Shown: positions 7,644-15,368, numbered from the stretch's first letter. The stretch: 16,461 bases of DNA from an uncultured Collinsella sp. (GCA_902470095.1 CABRFG010000051.1:1-16461), one strand, 5' to 3'. Notes: generated by a model from the letters alone, not told the origin. A program made the numbers and translations.

Positions 7644-7889
7644 ATGAAGAAGTCGACGTTTAACACCCTGCTTGTCGGTGGCGGTTTTCTGCTTGGTACT
7701 GCCGGCATCAAGCTGCTTACCAGCGCTCCGGTCAAGAATGCCTGCGTGCAGGGTATCGCGTGCGGCATGCGCATCAAGAACTGCTACCAGGACATGGTCG
7801 AGCAGGCCAAGGCTAATGTCGATGACATGGTTGCCGAGGCGGCCTACATCACCCAGAGCGAGGCCGCTGCTGACGAGGCAGCTGAGTAA
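7644..7889 (+). CDS. Small single-helix, Cys-containing protein (DUF6110-like) preceding a metal P-type ATPase
   Basis: This is an 81-residue protein. A glycine-rich hydrophobic segment (about 8-26, LLVGGGFLLGTAGIKLL) would make one membrane helix with no cleavage site evident. Three cysteines follow (34, 40, 47) in VKNACVQGIACGMRIKNC, then an acidic helical tail. I recognise the pattern as that of the DUF6110 family, small proteins encoded beside metal P-type ATPases in anaerobes; no function is established as far as I know. The ATG at 7644 is chosen because AAAGGGAGAAG precedes it and the recognisable sequence starts there. The ATPase gene begins 18 bases after its stop, so they are co-transcribed. 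It may be a metal chaperone or an accessory subunit of the pump; this is inference. Confidence 0.8.
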   Translation: MKKSTFNTLLVGGGFLLGTAGIKLLTSAPVKNACVQGIACGMRIKNCYQDMVEQAKANVDDMVAEAAYITQSEAAADEAAE

Positions 7890-7907
7890 CGCTCCCAGGC
7901 ACAAACT

Positions 7908-9983
7908 ATGAGATTCTCGATTATTAGCGAGATCCCCGGCAGGACCCGTCTTCAATTGGCGGGTCCTGTGCCAGAGAGCGATCTCGATGCACTTCTTAAG
8001 CTCAGCGGCGATATCGACGGCGTGCACAAGGTGCGCGTCTACGGCCGTATTGGCCAGATAGCGCTCGAATATGACGAGCAGTGTCGTGCGGGCGTGCTCG
8101 ACGCCTTGGGTGCGCTCGATGCCCAGGCCATTGCCGACGCAAAGACGGGTTACGTGATGCAGCTTGAGCCACGCAAGCACAAACTCGTCATGGATCTTGC
8201 CACACTTATCGGCGCCCACTACGCGCGCCGCTGGTTCCTGCCTACGCCGCTGCGTGCCATCTTTGTTGTGGCCGGTTACATGACCTTTTTGCGCGCTGCC
8301 CTTCATGAGCTGGCGCAGCCGCGCCTGACCGTTCCAGTGCTCGACGCTTCGGCCATCGGCATTTCGTTCGTCAAACGTGATGTCGACACCGCGGGCCAGA
8401 CAATGTTCCTGCTCAACGTGGGCGAGCTGCTCGAGGACTACACACGCGCCATGAGCGAAAACGAGCTCATCAACTCGCTGCTTGATGTGCCCGACAAGGC
8501 GCAAAAGGTCGTCGGCGACACCGAGGTAAGCGTTGCCGCGACCGAGCTTGAGCCCGGCGACTTGGTCGCCGTTCGCACCGGCATGTCCATCTGCATCGAC
8601 GGCGTGGTCGAGCAGGGAAGCGCCATGGTTAACCAGGCGACCCTGACCGGCGAGCCGCTTGCCGTCGAGCGCAGCGCGGGCGACGATGTATTCGCCGGCA
8701 CCGTCGTGGAAGACGGCAGTATCTTGGTGCGTGTGCGCGCCAACACGGCTCAGACCAAGCTCCGCTCGATCGTCTCGCTCGTGCAGGCGGCCGACTCGCT
8801 CAAGTCCGAGGGCCAGTCGCACATGGAAGACCTCGCCAACAAGATCGTCCCGTGGAACTTCCTGCTCGCGGGCCTGGTTGCGCTTACCACCCGCAGCCTC
8901 ATCAAGACCTCAGCGGCGCTGATGGTCGACTACTCGTGCGCACTTAAACTCACGGGTTCGGTCGCCGTCATGACCGCTATGAGCGATGCCGCCAAGATGG
9001 GCGTCATGGTCAAGGGCGCGAAGTACTTTGAGTCGTTTGCCAAGGCCGATACCATCGTGTTTGATAAGACCGGCACGCTCACCGAGGCGCAGCCGCGTCT
9101 TGCCTGCGTGCTCACCACCGATGGCTGGAGCGAGGACGAGGTTCTGCGCCTTTCCGCCTGCTTGGAGGAGCATTTCCCGCATCCGGTGGCGCGTGCCGTG
9201 GTCAACGCCGCCCGCGAGCGCGGGCTCGAGCACCGCGAGCGTCACGCTGCGGTCGAGTACATCGTGGCGCACGGCATCGCTTCGTCCATTGAAGGGCGTC
9301 GCGCCATCATCGGTTCCGCGCACTTTGTGTTTGAGGACGAGGGTGCGCAGCTCGAGTCCGACATCAAGGAGCAAATCGACCTCAAGATGCAGGGCCTGTC
9401 GCCGCTGTATCTGGCGGTCGATGGCAAGGTCGTCGGCGTACTCGGCATCGAGGATCCGCTCAAGCCCGGGGTCCGCGAGGCCATCGCCGACCTGCATGCG
9501 CTGGGCGTCAAGCATGTCGTTATGCTCACGGGCGACTCCGAGCGCACAGCCGAGCGCATTGCGCGAGAGGCGGGGGTCGACGAGTTTAAGGCCGAGCTGC
9601 TGCCCGAGGACAAGTACGCCTATGTGGAGCGCATTAAGAGCGAGGGGCGCCACGTTGCCATGGTGGGCGACGGCGTCAACGATTCGCCGGCGCTCGGTTT
9701 GGCCGACGTGGGCCTGGCGATGGGTGGCGGAAGCGACATCGCCAAGGAGGTCGCCGATATCATCCTGACCGATACGGATCTCGCTGCGATCGTGCGCCTG
9801 CGCCGCATGAGCCAGGGCCTCGTTGATCGTCTGACGAGCTCCTACTCTAAGGTGATGCTCACCAACTCAGCGCTCTTGGCACTGGGTATTACCGGCACGA
9901 TTACCCCGCAGACGTCGTCGCTGTTGCACAACGGCTCGACGATTGCGTACAGCTTGGACAACGCGAAAGCGTATCTGCGTTAG
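7908..9983 (+). CDS. P1B-like heavy-metal P-type ATPase with Tyr-Ser-Cys instead of CPC
   Basis: This 691-residue ATP-driven cation pump sits in the inner membrane. The N-terminal segment (about 1-75, with GRTRLQL) looks like a degenerate HMA domain without CxxC. Then come membrane helices, the actuator loop with TLTGE (TGE at 247-249), phosphorylation motif DKTGTLT (Asp386), the P1B-specific His425-Pro426, and the hinge GDGVND (587-592). In the helix before Asp386, where P1B pumps carry CPC, CPH or SPC, this protein has Asp341-Tyr-Ser-Cys344-Ala-Leu; the usual proline is missing. The overall layout, including LLNVGELLEDYT, recalls mycobacterial CtpC. The C-terminus ends LLHNGSTIAYSLDNAKAYLR. 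The start ATG has only a weak upstream AGG and may be coupled to the small gene before it. Export of a transition metal is likely; which one cannot be said. Confidence 0.92.
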   Translation: MRFSIISEIPGRTRLQLAGPVPESDLDALLKLSGDIDGVHKVRVYGRIGQIALEYDEQCRAGVLDALGALDAQAIADAKTGYVMQLEPRKHKLVMDLATLIGAHYARRWFLPTPLRAIFVVAGYMTFLRAALHELAQPRLTVPVLDASAIGISFVKRDVDTAGQTMFLLNVGELLEDYTRAMSENELINSLLDVPDKAQKVVGDTEVSVAATELEPGDLVAVRTGMSICIDGVVEQGSAMVNQATLTGEPLAVERSAGDDVFAGTVVEDGSILVRVRANTAQTKLRSIVSLVQAADSLKSEGQSHMEDLANKIVPWNFLLAGLVALTTRSLIKTSAALMVDYSCALKLTGSVAVMTAMSDAAKMGVMVKGAKYFESFAKADTIVFDKTGTLTEAQPRLACVLTTDGWSEDEVLRLSACLEEHFPHPVARAVVNAARERGLEHRERHAAVEYIVAHGIASSIEGRRAIIGSAHFVFEDEGAQLESDIKEQIDLKMQGLSPLYLAVDGKVVGVLGIEDPLKPGVREAIADLHALGVKHVVMLTGDSERTAERIAREAGVDEFKAELLPEDKYAYVERIKSEGRHVAMVGDGVNDSPALGLADVGLAMGGGSDIAKEVADIILTDTDLAAIVRLRRMSQGLVDRLTSSYSKVMLTNSALLALGITGTITPQTSSLLHNGSTIAYSLDNAKAYLR

Positions 9984-10002
9984 GGTTTTCGATTGAGCTT
10001 AT

Positions 10003-10049
10003 GGCCTGCACCCGGGCGGTACCGCAGCCGCCAGGGTGCAGGCCTTTTT
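10003..10049 (+). terminator. Terminator after the P-type ATPase, overlapping the convergent gene's stop
   Basis: The stem GGCCTGCACCC (10003-10013) with GGGTGCAGGCC (10034-10044) is perfect over 11 bp and is followed by TTTTT. The loop may fold further (GGCGGT...GCCGCC). The T-run overlaps the TAA stop of the minus-strand gene at 10050-10048, so the hairpin may also act on the opposite transcript. Confidence 0.88.
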
Positions 10050-10482
10050 AGGCAAGTGCAGCTTTGATGGCAGGGGCTTCGGTGAGCTGCTCGGCTGCCT
10101 TTTCGTCGGAGCTGTCGAGTGCTGCCAGACTGCGGTAGACCCACTCGTTGACCTGGGTGTTCTTGACGCCTGCGGTCTGCATAAGGGCGCCTACCTCGCG
10201 GATTGCTGCGAGCAGATCGACTTTGGGACCCGCGAGCTCGACCTCGATGCCGTGGTAGGCGGACACGCCGCGGTTCTCACTCACGTGGTCGATAAAACCC
10301 TCGACGGTCTCGAGCTGCTGGGCGAGAGCAGCATCATCGTCGGCGTCCAGCGCGACGAGTGCGTTCGATACCGTGAGGGCGGGATGTCCGCAGGGGACAA
10401 AGCCTTCGATGACATCCATAGCTTCGGTAATGGTTGAGCCCAGGCCTGCGAGGGCATTGACGAGTTGCTGCTTGGTATCCAT
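10048..10482 (-). CDS. Hypothetical protein, 144 aa, with an internal repeat
   Basis: I do not recognise this protein. It is soluble-looking, acidic and rich in Ala, Leu and Asp, and probably mostly helical, with no membrane segment or signal peptide. Two segments resemble each other: NALVALDADDDAALAQQL (40-57) and RSLAALDSSDEKAAEQL (117-133). This suggests an internal duplication of an LxALDxxDxxAA-type helix pair. The motif VPCGHPALT (29-37) holds the only Cys. The ATG at 10482 has a good ribosome-binding site (GAAAGGA). TATATT on the minus strand (10524-10519) is a plausible -10. It lies convergent to the metal ATPase gene and divergent from tmRNA, which gives no clear functional hint. That it is a real gene is supported by its ribosome-binding site, clean boundaries and coding-like composition. 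Confidence 0.75.
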   Translation of the reverse strand: MDTKQQLVNALAGLGSTITEAMDVIEGFVPCGHPALTVSNALVALDADDDAALAQQLETVEGFIDHVSENRGVSAYHGIEVELAGPKVDLLAAIREVGALMQTAGVKNTQVNEWVYRSLAALDSSDEKAAEQLTEAPAIKAALA

Positions 10483-10719
10483 AACGGTCCTTTCGACGGG
10501 TCAATTTTGCTTGGCGAAAATATACGTGACGCGATCGGTAGCAAAAGTGCGAAGTGCGGCGCACATTGGGGTCTTCACAGCTCGTGCATAGAACAGCTGT
10601 CCGCTTTCAGAACGTGGTAAGATAACACTCCACAAGCGGGGCTCGCCCCGTATGTTCCTTGAAAAGTCGACGGGTGTTGGGTACTCGTGCCCAATGCTAT
10701 CCAGACTTTCCCGACATTC
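10483..10719. promoter_or_regulatory. Divergent intergenic region between the hypothetical gene and tmRNA
   Basis: These 237 bases hold promoters for both directions. Toward tmRNA, an extended -10 TGGTAAGAT (10615-10623) would give a precursor with about 90 bases of 5' leader. That leader contains a small hairpin, CGGGG-CTCG-CCCCG (10637-10650), and a second dyad, TTGGG/CCCAA. TTGAAA at 10659-10664 could be an alternative -35. On the minus strand TATATT (10524-10519) could serve the hypothetical gene. None of these is certain. Confidence 0.4.
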
Positions 10720-11083
10720 GGGGGCGACTGGTTTCGACACGATAGCTCTGAGAGAGGAAGCAAGCCGAGGTCTCCTCGCCTCGTTAAACAGGGGTACCGT
10801 CAAATTGAATTGACAACAACTCTTCTTTTGAGCCTATGGCTCTCGCTGCTTAGTTTATAGCGGCGCGTCAACCCGGTGATTTCCCCGACACCGGCGCGAC
10901 GTCATTTTAGGGGAATGCTCCTGCGCACGTAATCGGTATGGCGCAGGCTAAGACCGAACCGGTTAGGACGCCGCGAGCGTGTCGCTGCGCGCAAAGCGTC
11001 CGAGACAAAACCAGTGACTGAGCTTGGAGATGCCAATCAGGGGGCTTTCGTGGACCGGAGTTCGATTCTCCGCGCCTCCACCA
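10720..11083 (+). ncRNA. ssrA: Transfer-messenger RNA (tmRNA)
   Basis: tmRNA rescues stalled ribosomes and tags incomplete proteins for proteolysis, working with SmpB. The 5' end carries GGGGGCGACTGGTTTCGACA, the classic start. The 3' end carries a T-arm with the TTCGATT loop (11061-11067), and CGCCTCC (11073-11079) pairs with GGGGGCG (10720-10726) with one G-U pair. A-CCA is encoded at 11080-11083. The tag reading frame is 10812-10853 and reads DNNSSFEPMALAA then TAG. Only this frame is open across the region, and it ends in the expected ALAA degron. The exact resume codon (GAC at 10812 is my choice) is inferred. Length is 364 bases, normal for a one-piece tmRNA. Confidence 0.97.
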
Positions 11084-11092
11084 TAAGTAACA

Positions 11093-11125
11093 GGCAGGTA
11101 GATATTCATATCTACCTGCCTTTTT
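11093..11125 (+). terminator. tmRNA terminator
   Basis: A perfect 13-bp stem joins GGCAGGTAGATAT (11093-11105) and ATATCTACCTGCC (11108-11120), in practice with a slightly larger loop, and is followed by TTTTT. It starts 10 bases after the encoded CCA. Confidence 0.93.
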
Positions 11126-11140
11126 ATTTCTAGTCCGTAC

Positions 11141-11157
11141 CGCGGAGAATCGAACTC
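11141..11157 (-). repeat. Antisense 17-bp copy of the tmRNA T-arm
   Basis: CGCGGAGAATCGAACTC here is the exact reverse complement of 11058-11074, the T-arm and start of the acceptor strand of tmRNA. Identity stops sharply at both ends. It lies just beyond the terminator. tmRNA 3' ends are frequent integration targets, so this may be a rearranged attachment-site remnant, but no integrase is in the window. Confidence 0.75.
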
Positions 11158-11202
11158 TATGCAGGGCGCGGGCGTAAAGAAAACGCTACGGCAACGCAGG
11201 GT

Positions 11203-11341
11203 GGGACGCGCTTTCCCAATGGCGGCCCAGGCGGAAAGTGCGTCCCGGAATCCTCATTCGGAACGGGACGCAATTTCCAAATGAATGGCTAGCGGAAAGC
11301 GCATCCCGGAATGCCGCCTCAAACTGGGACGCACTTTCCGC
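11203..11341. repeat. Alternating array of five GGGACGCRCTTTCC motifs forming hairpins
   Basis: Five copies alternate in orientation: forward 11203-11216, reverse 11233-11246, forward 11265-11278, reverse 11294-11307, forward 11326-11339. Pairs two/three and four/five form two hairpin units (about 11231-11278 and 11292-11341) that also share the bases CCCGGAAT after the reverse copy. Copies differ by one or two bases. This fits a REP/BIME-like intergenic repeat, not a CRISPR. Most of the gap between tmRNA and the patatin gene consists of this array; no gene is seen there. Confidence 0.85.
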
Positions 11342-11426
11342 TCCATCTCCTCAACTCCAAAACCTAAGCGCCCTCCATTCCAAAACTGGGTAGAAGAAAG
11401 CCAAAACGCAATCGCAGGAGGTCAAT

Positions 11427-12305
11427 ATGACTGCAGAAGATAAGGCAAAGAACGCCGGCAAGGTCGCGCTCGTTTTGGAGGGTGGTAGTTTTCGCGGGCA
11501 GTTTACCGCGGGCGTGCTCGACGTTCTCATGGAGGCTGGCGTTGAGATTCCGGCTGTCTACGGTGTATCGGCCGGCGCCCTCAACGGCGTGAACTATAAG
11601 TCGCACCAGATCGGCCGCGCCAACCGCATCAACCTGGCTTTCTGCAACGATAGCCGCTTCATGGGCGCCGCATCGTTTGCGTCCACGGGCTCCATCGTCG
11701 GCTACGACTTTATCTTCAACGATGTCCAGGACCGCCTGGATCCCTTTGACAACGAGACGTTCGACGCGAGCCCCATCGAGATGTACGCCGTCGCGACGGA
11801 CATGCTCTTTGGAACCGCCACGTATCTCCCGGTCAAAAGCGCCGTGCTCGATCTCGACGCCGTGCGCGCATCGACGTCGCTGCCGCTGGTGACGCCGCCG
11901 GTCGAGATTGACGGGCACAAATACGTCGACGGTGGCGTAGCCGATTCGATCCCCATCGAGCACGTGCTGGAGGAGGCGGGCTTCGACCGTGCAGTCGTCA
12001 TCGTCACGCAGGACCGCTCGTACGAGAAAAAGCCTTACGAGTTTATGCCTGCCGCGCGCGCTCGCTATGCCGACTACCCCTATCTGCTCGAGGGAATCGA
12101 GACGCGCCACGACCGCTACAACATCCAGCGCATGCACCTGTGGAAGTATGAGCGCGAGGGCCGCGCGTTGGTCGTCGCTCCGCAAAAGCCGGTCGAGGTC
12201 GGCCACGTTGAGCACGATTCGGCAAAGCTTTTGGACCTGTATATTCAGGGCCGCCAGGAGGCAAAGCGATTGCTGGGAGATATCGAGGCGTTTGTCGAGC
12301 GCTAG
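11427..12305 (+). CDS. Patatin-like phospholipase family protein
   Basis: This 292-residue protein has the patatin Ser-Asp dyad. The oxyanion loop is GGSFRG (19-24), the nucleophile elbow is GVSAG with Ser48, and the catalytic Asp168 sits in DGG (168-170). The family hydrolyses acyl esters of phospholipids or related lipids. This short form resembles E. coli YjjU-type proteins; the true substrate is not known. No signal peptide is visible, so it is probably cytoplasmic or peripheral to the membrane. The ATG has a strong ribosome-binding site (AGGAGG, 6 bases upstream). It is a single gene between the tmRNA-flanking repeats and the rplM promoter. All catalytic residues are present. Confidence 0.92.
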   Translation: MTAEDKAKNAGKVALVLEGGSFRGQFTAGVLDVLMEAGVEIPAVYGVSAGALNGVNYKSHQIGRANRINLAFCNDSRFMGAASFASTGSIVGYDFIFNDVQDRLDPFDNETFDASPIEMYAVATDMLFGTATYLPVKSAVLDLDAVRASTSLPLVTPPVEIDGHKYVDGGVADSIPIEHVLEEAGFDRAVVIVTQDRSYEKKPYEFMPAARARYADYPYLLEGIETRHDRYNIQRMHLWKYEREGRALVVAPQKPVEVGHVEHDSAKLLDLYIQGRQEAKRLLGDIEAFVER

Positions 12306-12368
12306 CGTCGCGAAGTCATGACCCATGGACGACATGTGCAGAAACTCTGGTCGGAGCCAAAATACCTG

Positions 12369-12396
12369 TTGACTCGTACGGCGAGCGGGGTAATAT
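12369..12396 (+). promoter_or_regulatory. Promoter of rplM-rpsI
   Basis: TTGACT (12369-12374), a 16-base spacer and TAATAT (12391-12396) closely match a sigma-70 type promoter. Transcription would begin near 12403, leaving a leader of about 60 bases before the GTG start of rplM. Confidence 0.8.
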
Positions 12397-12402
12397 GGAC
12401 GG

Positions 12403-12434
12403 GTTACTTGCAGAGCCCCGTGAATCTCTGTAAC
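12403..12434 (+). other. Candidate structured leader of rplM
   Basis: At the predicted transcript start, GTTA (12403-12406) pairs with TAAC (12431-12434), and CAGAG (12411-12415) pairs with CTCTG (12426-12430), with CTTG bulged. L13 operons in other bacteria are autoregulated through their leaders. This small hairpin could play that part here, but it may be incidental. Confidence 0.4.
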
Positions 12435-12462
12435 AACACGTACTGTACATGGAGGAGTCTAA

Positions 12463-12906
12463 GTGATTTCGAAATCGACTCACTACGCCAAGCAGGGCGA
12501 GGTCCAGCGCAACTGGGTTCTCGTCGACGCCGATGGTGCTGTCCTGGGCCGTCTTGCCACCCAGATCGCAATGATCCTGCGCGGTAAGAACAAGCCCCAG
12601 TTCACGCCCAACAGCGACTGCGGCGACTTCGTTGTCGTCATCAACGCCGATAAGGTCCAGCTTACCGGTAACAAGGCCGACACGAAGACCTATTATCGCC
12701 ACAGCGGCTACAACGGCGGCCTCAAGGCTGAGAGCTTCCGCCAGGCTATGGAGAAGCACCCGGAGAAGGTCATCGAGCGCGCCGTTCGCGGTATGCTGCC
12801 CAAGACCACCCTCGGCCGTGCCCAGATGACCAAGCTTAAGGTCTACGCTGGCACCGAGCATCCGCATGCTGCCCAGAACCCCACGAAGATTGAGCTGGAG
12901 GCTTAA
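12463..12906 (+). CDS. rplM: 50S ribosomal protein L13
   Basis: This 147-residue large-subunit protein is an early assembly protein that binds 23S rRNA. Family blocks are clear: RNWVLVDADGAVLGRLAT, LRGKNKPQFTPNSDCGDFVV, the core VRGMLPKTTLGR, and KLKVYAGTEHPHAAQNP. The start is a GTG at 12463 with GGAGGAG (12451-12457) placed correctly; an ATG at 12449 is in another frame. Length is normal. It is followed after two bases by rpsI, the conserved L13-S9 pair. Confidence 0.98.
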   Translation: MISKSTHYAKQGEVQRNWVLVDADGAVLGRLATQIAMILRGKNKPQFTPNSDCGDFVVVINADKVQLTGNKADTKTYYRHSGYNGGLKAESFRQAMEKHPEKVIERAVRGMLPKTTLGRAQMTKLKVYAGTEHPHAAQNPTKIELEA

Positions 12907-12908
12907 AG

Positions 12909-13304
<396 letters not shown>

Positions 13305-13334
13305 GGTTTTATCTCCTTTCGAGATACAATGTAC

Positions 13335-13378
13335 AAGCGGGGCCTGCCGATTCCTCGGCGGGTCCCGCTTTTCTTTTT
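13335..13378 (+). terminator. Terminator of rplM-rpsI
   Basis: A continuous 15-bp stem joins 13335-13349 and 13356-13370, including two G-U pairs, with a 6-base loop. It is followed by TTCTTTTT. It separates the ribosomal operon from glmM. Confidence 0.9.
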
Positions 13379-13427
13379 CGACTAGGGTGGGCGGTTGCAT
13401 ATCGCCTGCTAGGGAAGGAGCGATCCT

Positions 13428-14765
13428 ATGCCCCAGAACATCTTCGGTACCGACGGCGTCCGTGGCGTCGCCAACGCCGACCTCTCGTGCGACCTCGCGT
13501 TTCGTCTGGGCCGCGCGGCGACCAAGTTCCTTGGTTCGGACATCTGCATCGGCCGCGATACGCGTCTTTCGGGCACCATGCTCGAGAGTGCTCTGACCGC
13601 CGGCATTATGGCCGAGGGCGGCCGCCCGCATTGCTGCGGCGTTATCCCCACGCCTGCCGTGGCGCTGCTCACTGTTCAAAACGAGCTCGATGGCGGTATT
13701 GTCATCTCCGCTTCGCACAATCCGCCGGAGTTCAACGGCATCAAGTTCTTTAGTCGCAAGGGTATGAAGCTTCCCGATGCTGTCGAGGAAGAGATCAGCG
13801 CCTGGGTCATGTCCGAGGAAGCCATGGCTGCCGACACGCTGCCGACCGGTGCCGGCGTGGGCCACATCATCAAGATGAAGGATGCCCGCAAGGCATACGT
13901 CGACCACGCCATCGATACGCTTGATGGCCTGAGGCTCGATGGCCTGGTCGTTGCCGTCGACTGCGGTCACGGTGCTTCCTGCCAGACCACGCCCGCCGCG
14001 CTGCAGCGCCTAGGCGCCACGGTGCATGCCATCAACACCGATTATTGCGGCACCGACATTAACGTTGAGTGCGGCTCTACGCATCTCGAGCCCCTGCGCG
14101 AGCTCGTGCTGCGCACCCATGCTGACATCGGTCTGGCCCACGACGGCGACGCCGACCGCGTGCTGTTCGTGGACAGCGAGGGCAATGAGATCGACGGTGA
14201 CTACATCCTGGCTATCTGCGGTTCTGACCTCGCCGCTCGCGGCAAGCTCGCCAACTCCGAGATCGTCTCGACCGTCATGTGCAACCTGGGCTTCTCCATC
14301 GCTATGAAGGAGCAGGGCTTCGAGATGGTTCAGACCGCCGTGGGCGACCGCTACGTTCTGGAGCGCATGCTCGCGGACGGCGCCGTCATCGGCGGCGAAC
14401 AGTCCGGCCACATCATCTTCCTGGAGCACAACACCACCGGCGACGGCTTGGTGACGGCTCTGCAGCTGCTGGCCGTGCTCAAGCGCACCGGTCGTACCCT
14501 CACCGATCTTGCCGGCATCATGAAGAAGTACCCGCAGGTACTCGTCAACGTGCATTCCGACAACAAGGCTGGTCTGGACGATTGCCAGCCCATCTGGGAT
14601 GCCGTCGCTGCTGCCGAGAAGGAGCTTGACGGCCGCGGCCGCATTCTGGTGCGCCCGAGCGGTACCGAGCCGCTGGTCCGCGTGATGGCCGAGGCCGAGA
14701 CGCACGAGTTGACCCAGCGCGTTGTCGACGACATCGTCGAGGTTGTCAAGCGCGAACTTCCCTAA
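13428..14765 (+). CDS. glmM: Phosphoglucosamine mutase
   Basis: GlmM converts glucosamine-6-phosphate to glucosamine-1-phosphate on the way to UDP-GlcNAc for peptidoglycan. The protein has 445 residues, the usual length. The N-terminus FGTDGVRGVAN is typical. The active phosphoserine is Ser96 in SASHNPPEFNGIKF. The magnesium loop is DGDADR (239-244), the sugar-binding loop is GEQSGH (323-328), and the phosphate-binding loop is RPSGTEP (409-415). The start ATG has GGGAAGGAG upstream. It follows the rpsI terminator, so it needs its own promoter, which I could not place. It sits two genes away from nagB, which works on the same metabolite pool in the opposite direction. Confidence 0.97.
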   Translation: MPQNIFGTDGVRGVANADLSCDLAFRLGRAATKFLGSDICIGRDTRLSGTMLESALTAGIMAEGGRPHCCGVIPTPAVALLTVQNELDGGIVISASHNPPEFNGIKFFSRKGMKLPDAVEEEISAWVMSEEAMAADTLPTGAGVGHIIKMKDARKAYVDHAIDTLDGLRLDGLVVAVDCGHGASCQTTPAALQRLGATVHAINTDYCGTDINVECGSTHLEPLRELVLRTHADIGLAHDGDADRVLFVDSEGNEIDGDYILAICGSDLAARGKLANSEIVSTVMCNLGFSIAMKEQGFEMVQTAVGDRYVLERMLADGAVIGGEQSGHIIFLEHNTTGDGLVTALQLLAVLKRTGRTLTDLAGIMKKYPQVLVNVHSDNKAGLDDCQPIWDAVAAAEKELDGRGRILVRPSGTEPLVRVMAEAETHELTQRVVDDIVEVVKRELP

Positions 14766-14836
14766 TGGTCAAAAACCGTTGCCAAGTGGTAAACTGTTAA
14801 AATTATTTTGATTGATTGGTATGTCCGAGGGGGAGC
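14766..14836 (+). promoter_or_regulatory. A+T-rich promoter region before the PTS IIA gene
   Basis: This 71-base gap is much richer in A+T than its surroundings. TTGCCA (14779-14784) could be a -35 and ATTATT (14802-14807) a -10 with a 17-base spacer; TAAAAT at 14798-14803 is an alternative. No terminator for glmM is seen, so read-through is possible. GAGGGGG at 14827-14833 is the ribosome-binding site for the ATG at 14837. Confidence 0.4.
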
Positions 14837-15334
14837 ATGTTCACTAAAGTCCTAAGGTCTTTTGGTATGCGTGGTCGAGTCCTTACGCTGGATGCTCCCA
14901 TCTCGGGCGATGTCATTCCGCTTTCCGAGGTAAACGACCAGACGTTTGCCACCGGCCTTTTGGGCCAGGGCGTGGCGATTCAGCCCACCGGAACGCGTGT
15001 GATTGCACCGGCTGATGCCAAGGTCGAGGCTATTTTTCCCACGGGACACGCCGTTGCGCTTAACACGGTCGATGGCTTGGACGTGCTCATCCACGTTGGT
15101 TTGGACACTGTTCAGCTCGAGGGCAAGCACTTTACCGTACATGCGCAAGTGGGTGACATCGTCCATAAGGGCGATGTGCTCATTGAGTTCGATCGCGAGG
15201 CAATTGCTGCCGAGGGCTACGATGTGACGGTTCCCATCTTGGTGTGCAACTCCGTTGAGTTCTCGAGCATCAAGGGCTCCGTTGGCGTGCATGTCGAAGA
15301 GATGGACCAGCTCATCGTTGCTCGCGAGCGCTAG
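14837..15334 (+). CDS. crr: Stand-alone PTS glucose-type IIA protein (EIIA-Glc family)
   Basis: This 165-residue cytoplasmic phosphocarrier accepts a phosphate from HPr and passes it to an EIIB domain during sugar uptake. In some bacteria it also regulates catabolite use. The fold signature is present: SGDVIPLSEVNDQTFA near residues 23-38, a first conserved His at 71 (PTGHAVAL), and the phospho-acceptor His86 in LIHVGLDTVQLEGKHF. The ATG at 14837 is preferred over a TTG seven codons upstream because of the well-placed GAGGGGG. No IIB or IIC domain is fused or adjacent, so it must serve permeases encoded elsewhere. Its position between glmM and nagB suggests a link to N-acetylglucosamine or glucosamine uptake, but that is inference. 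The symbol is a family-level name. Confidence 0.9.
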   Translation: MFTKVLRSFGMRGRVLTLDAPISGDVIPLSEVNDQTFATGLLGQGVAIQPTGTRVIAPADAKVEAIFPTGHAVALNTVDGLDVLIHVGLDTVQLEGKHFTVHAQVGDIVHKGDVLIEFDREAIAAEGYDVTVPILVCNSVEFSSIKGSVGVHVEEMDQLIVARER

Positions 15335-15368
15335 CAAGTGCACGTGGCCATTAGTCTACAATTCAAAC

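Noticed and set aside
7518..8822. Long open frame on the minus strand (434 codons)
   Set aside because: It is antisense to the small membrane protein and the P-type ATPase, rich in His/Leu/Arg in the way typical of antisense frames.
10501..10803. Open frame on the minus strand overlapping tmRNA
   Set aside because: It runs through the tmRNA gene and its promoter region and has no protein-family features.
11203..11341. CRISPR array
   Set aside because: Repeats alternate in orientation, are only 14 bases, have irregular similar spacers and no cas gene is nearby.
11364..12335. Open frame on the minus strand (323 codons)
   Set aside because: It covers the patatin gene on the wrong strand and part of the repeat array; no ribosome-binding site or domain.
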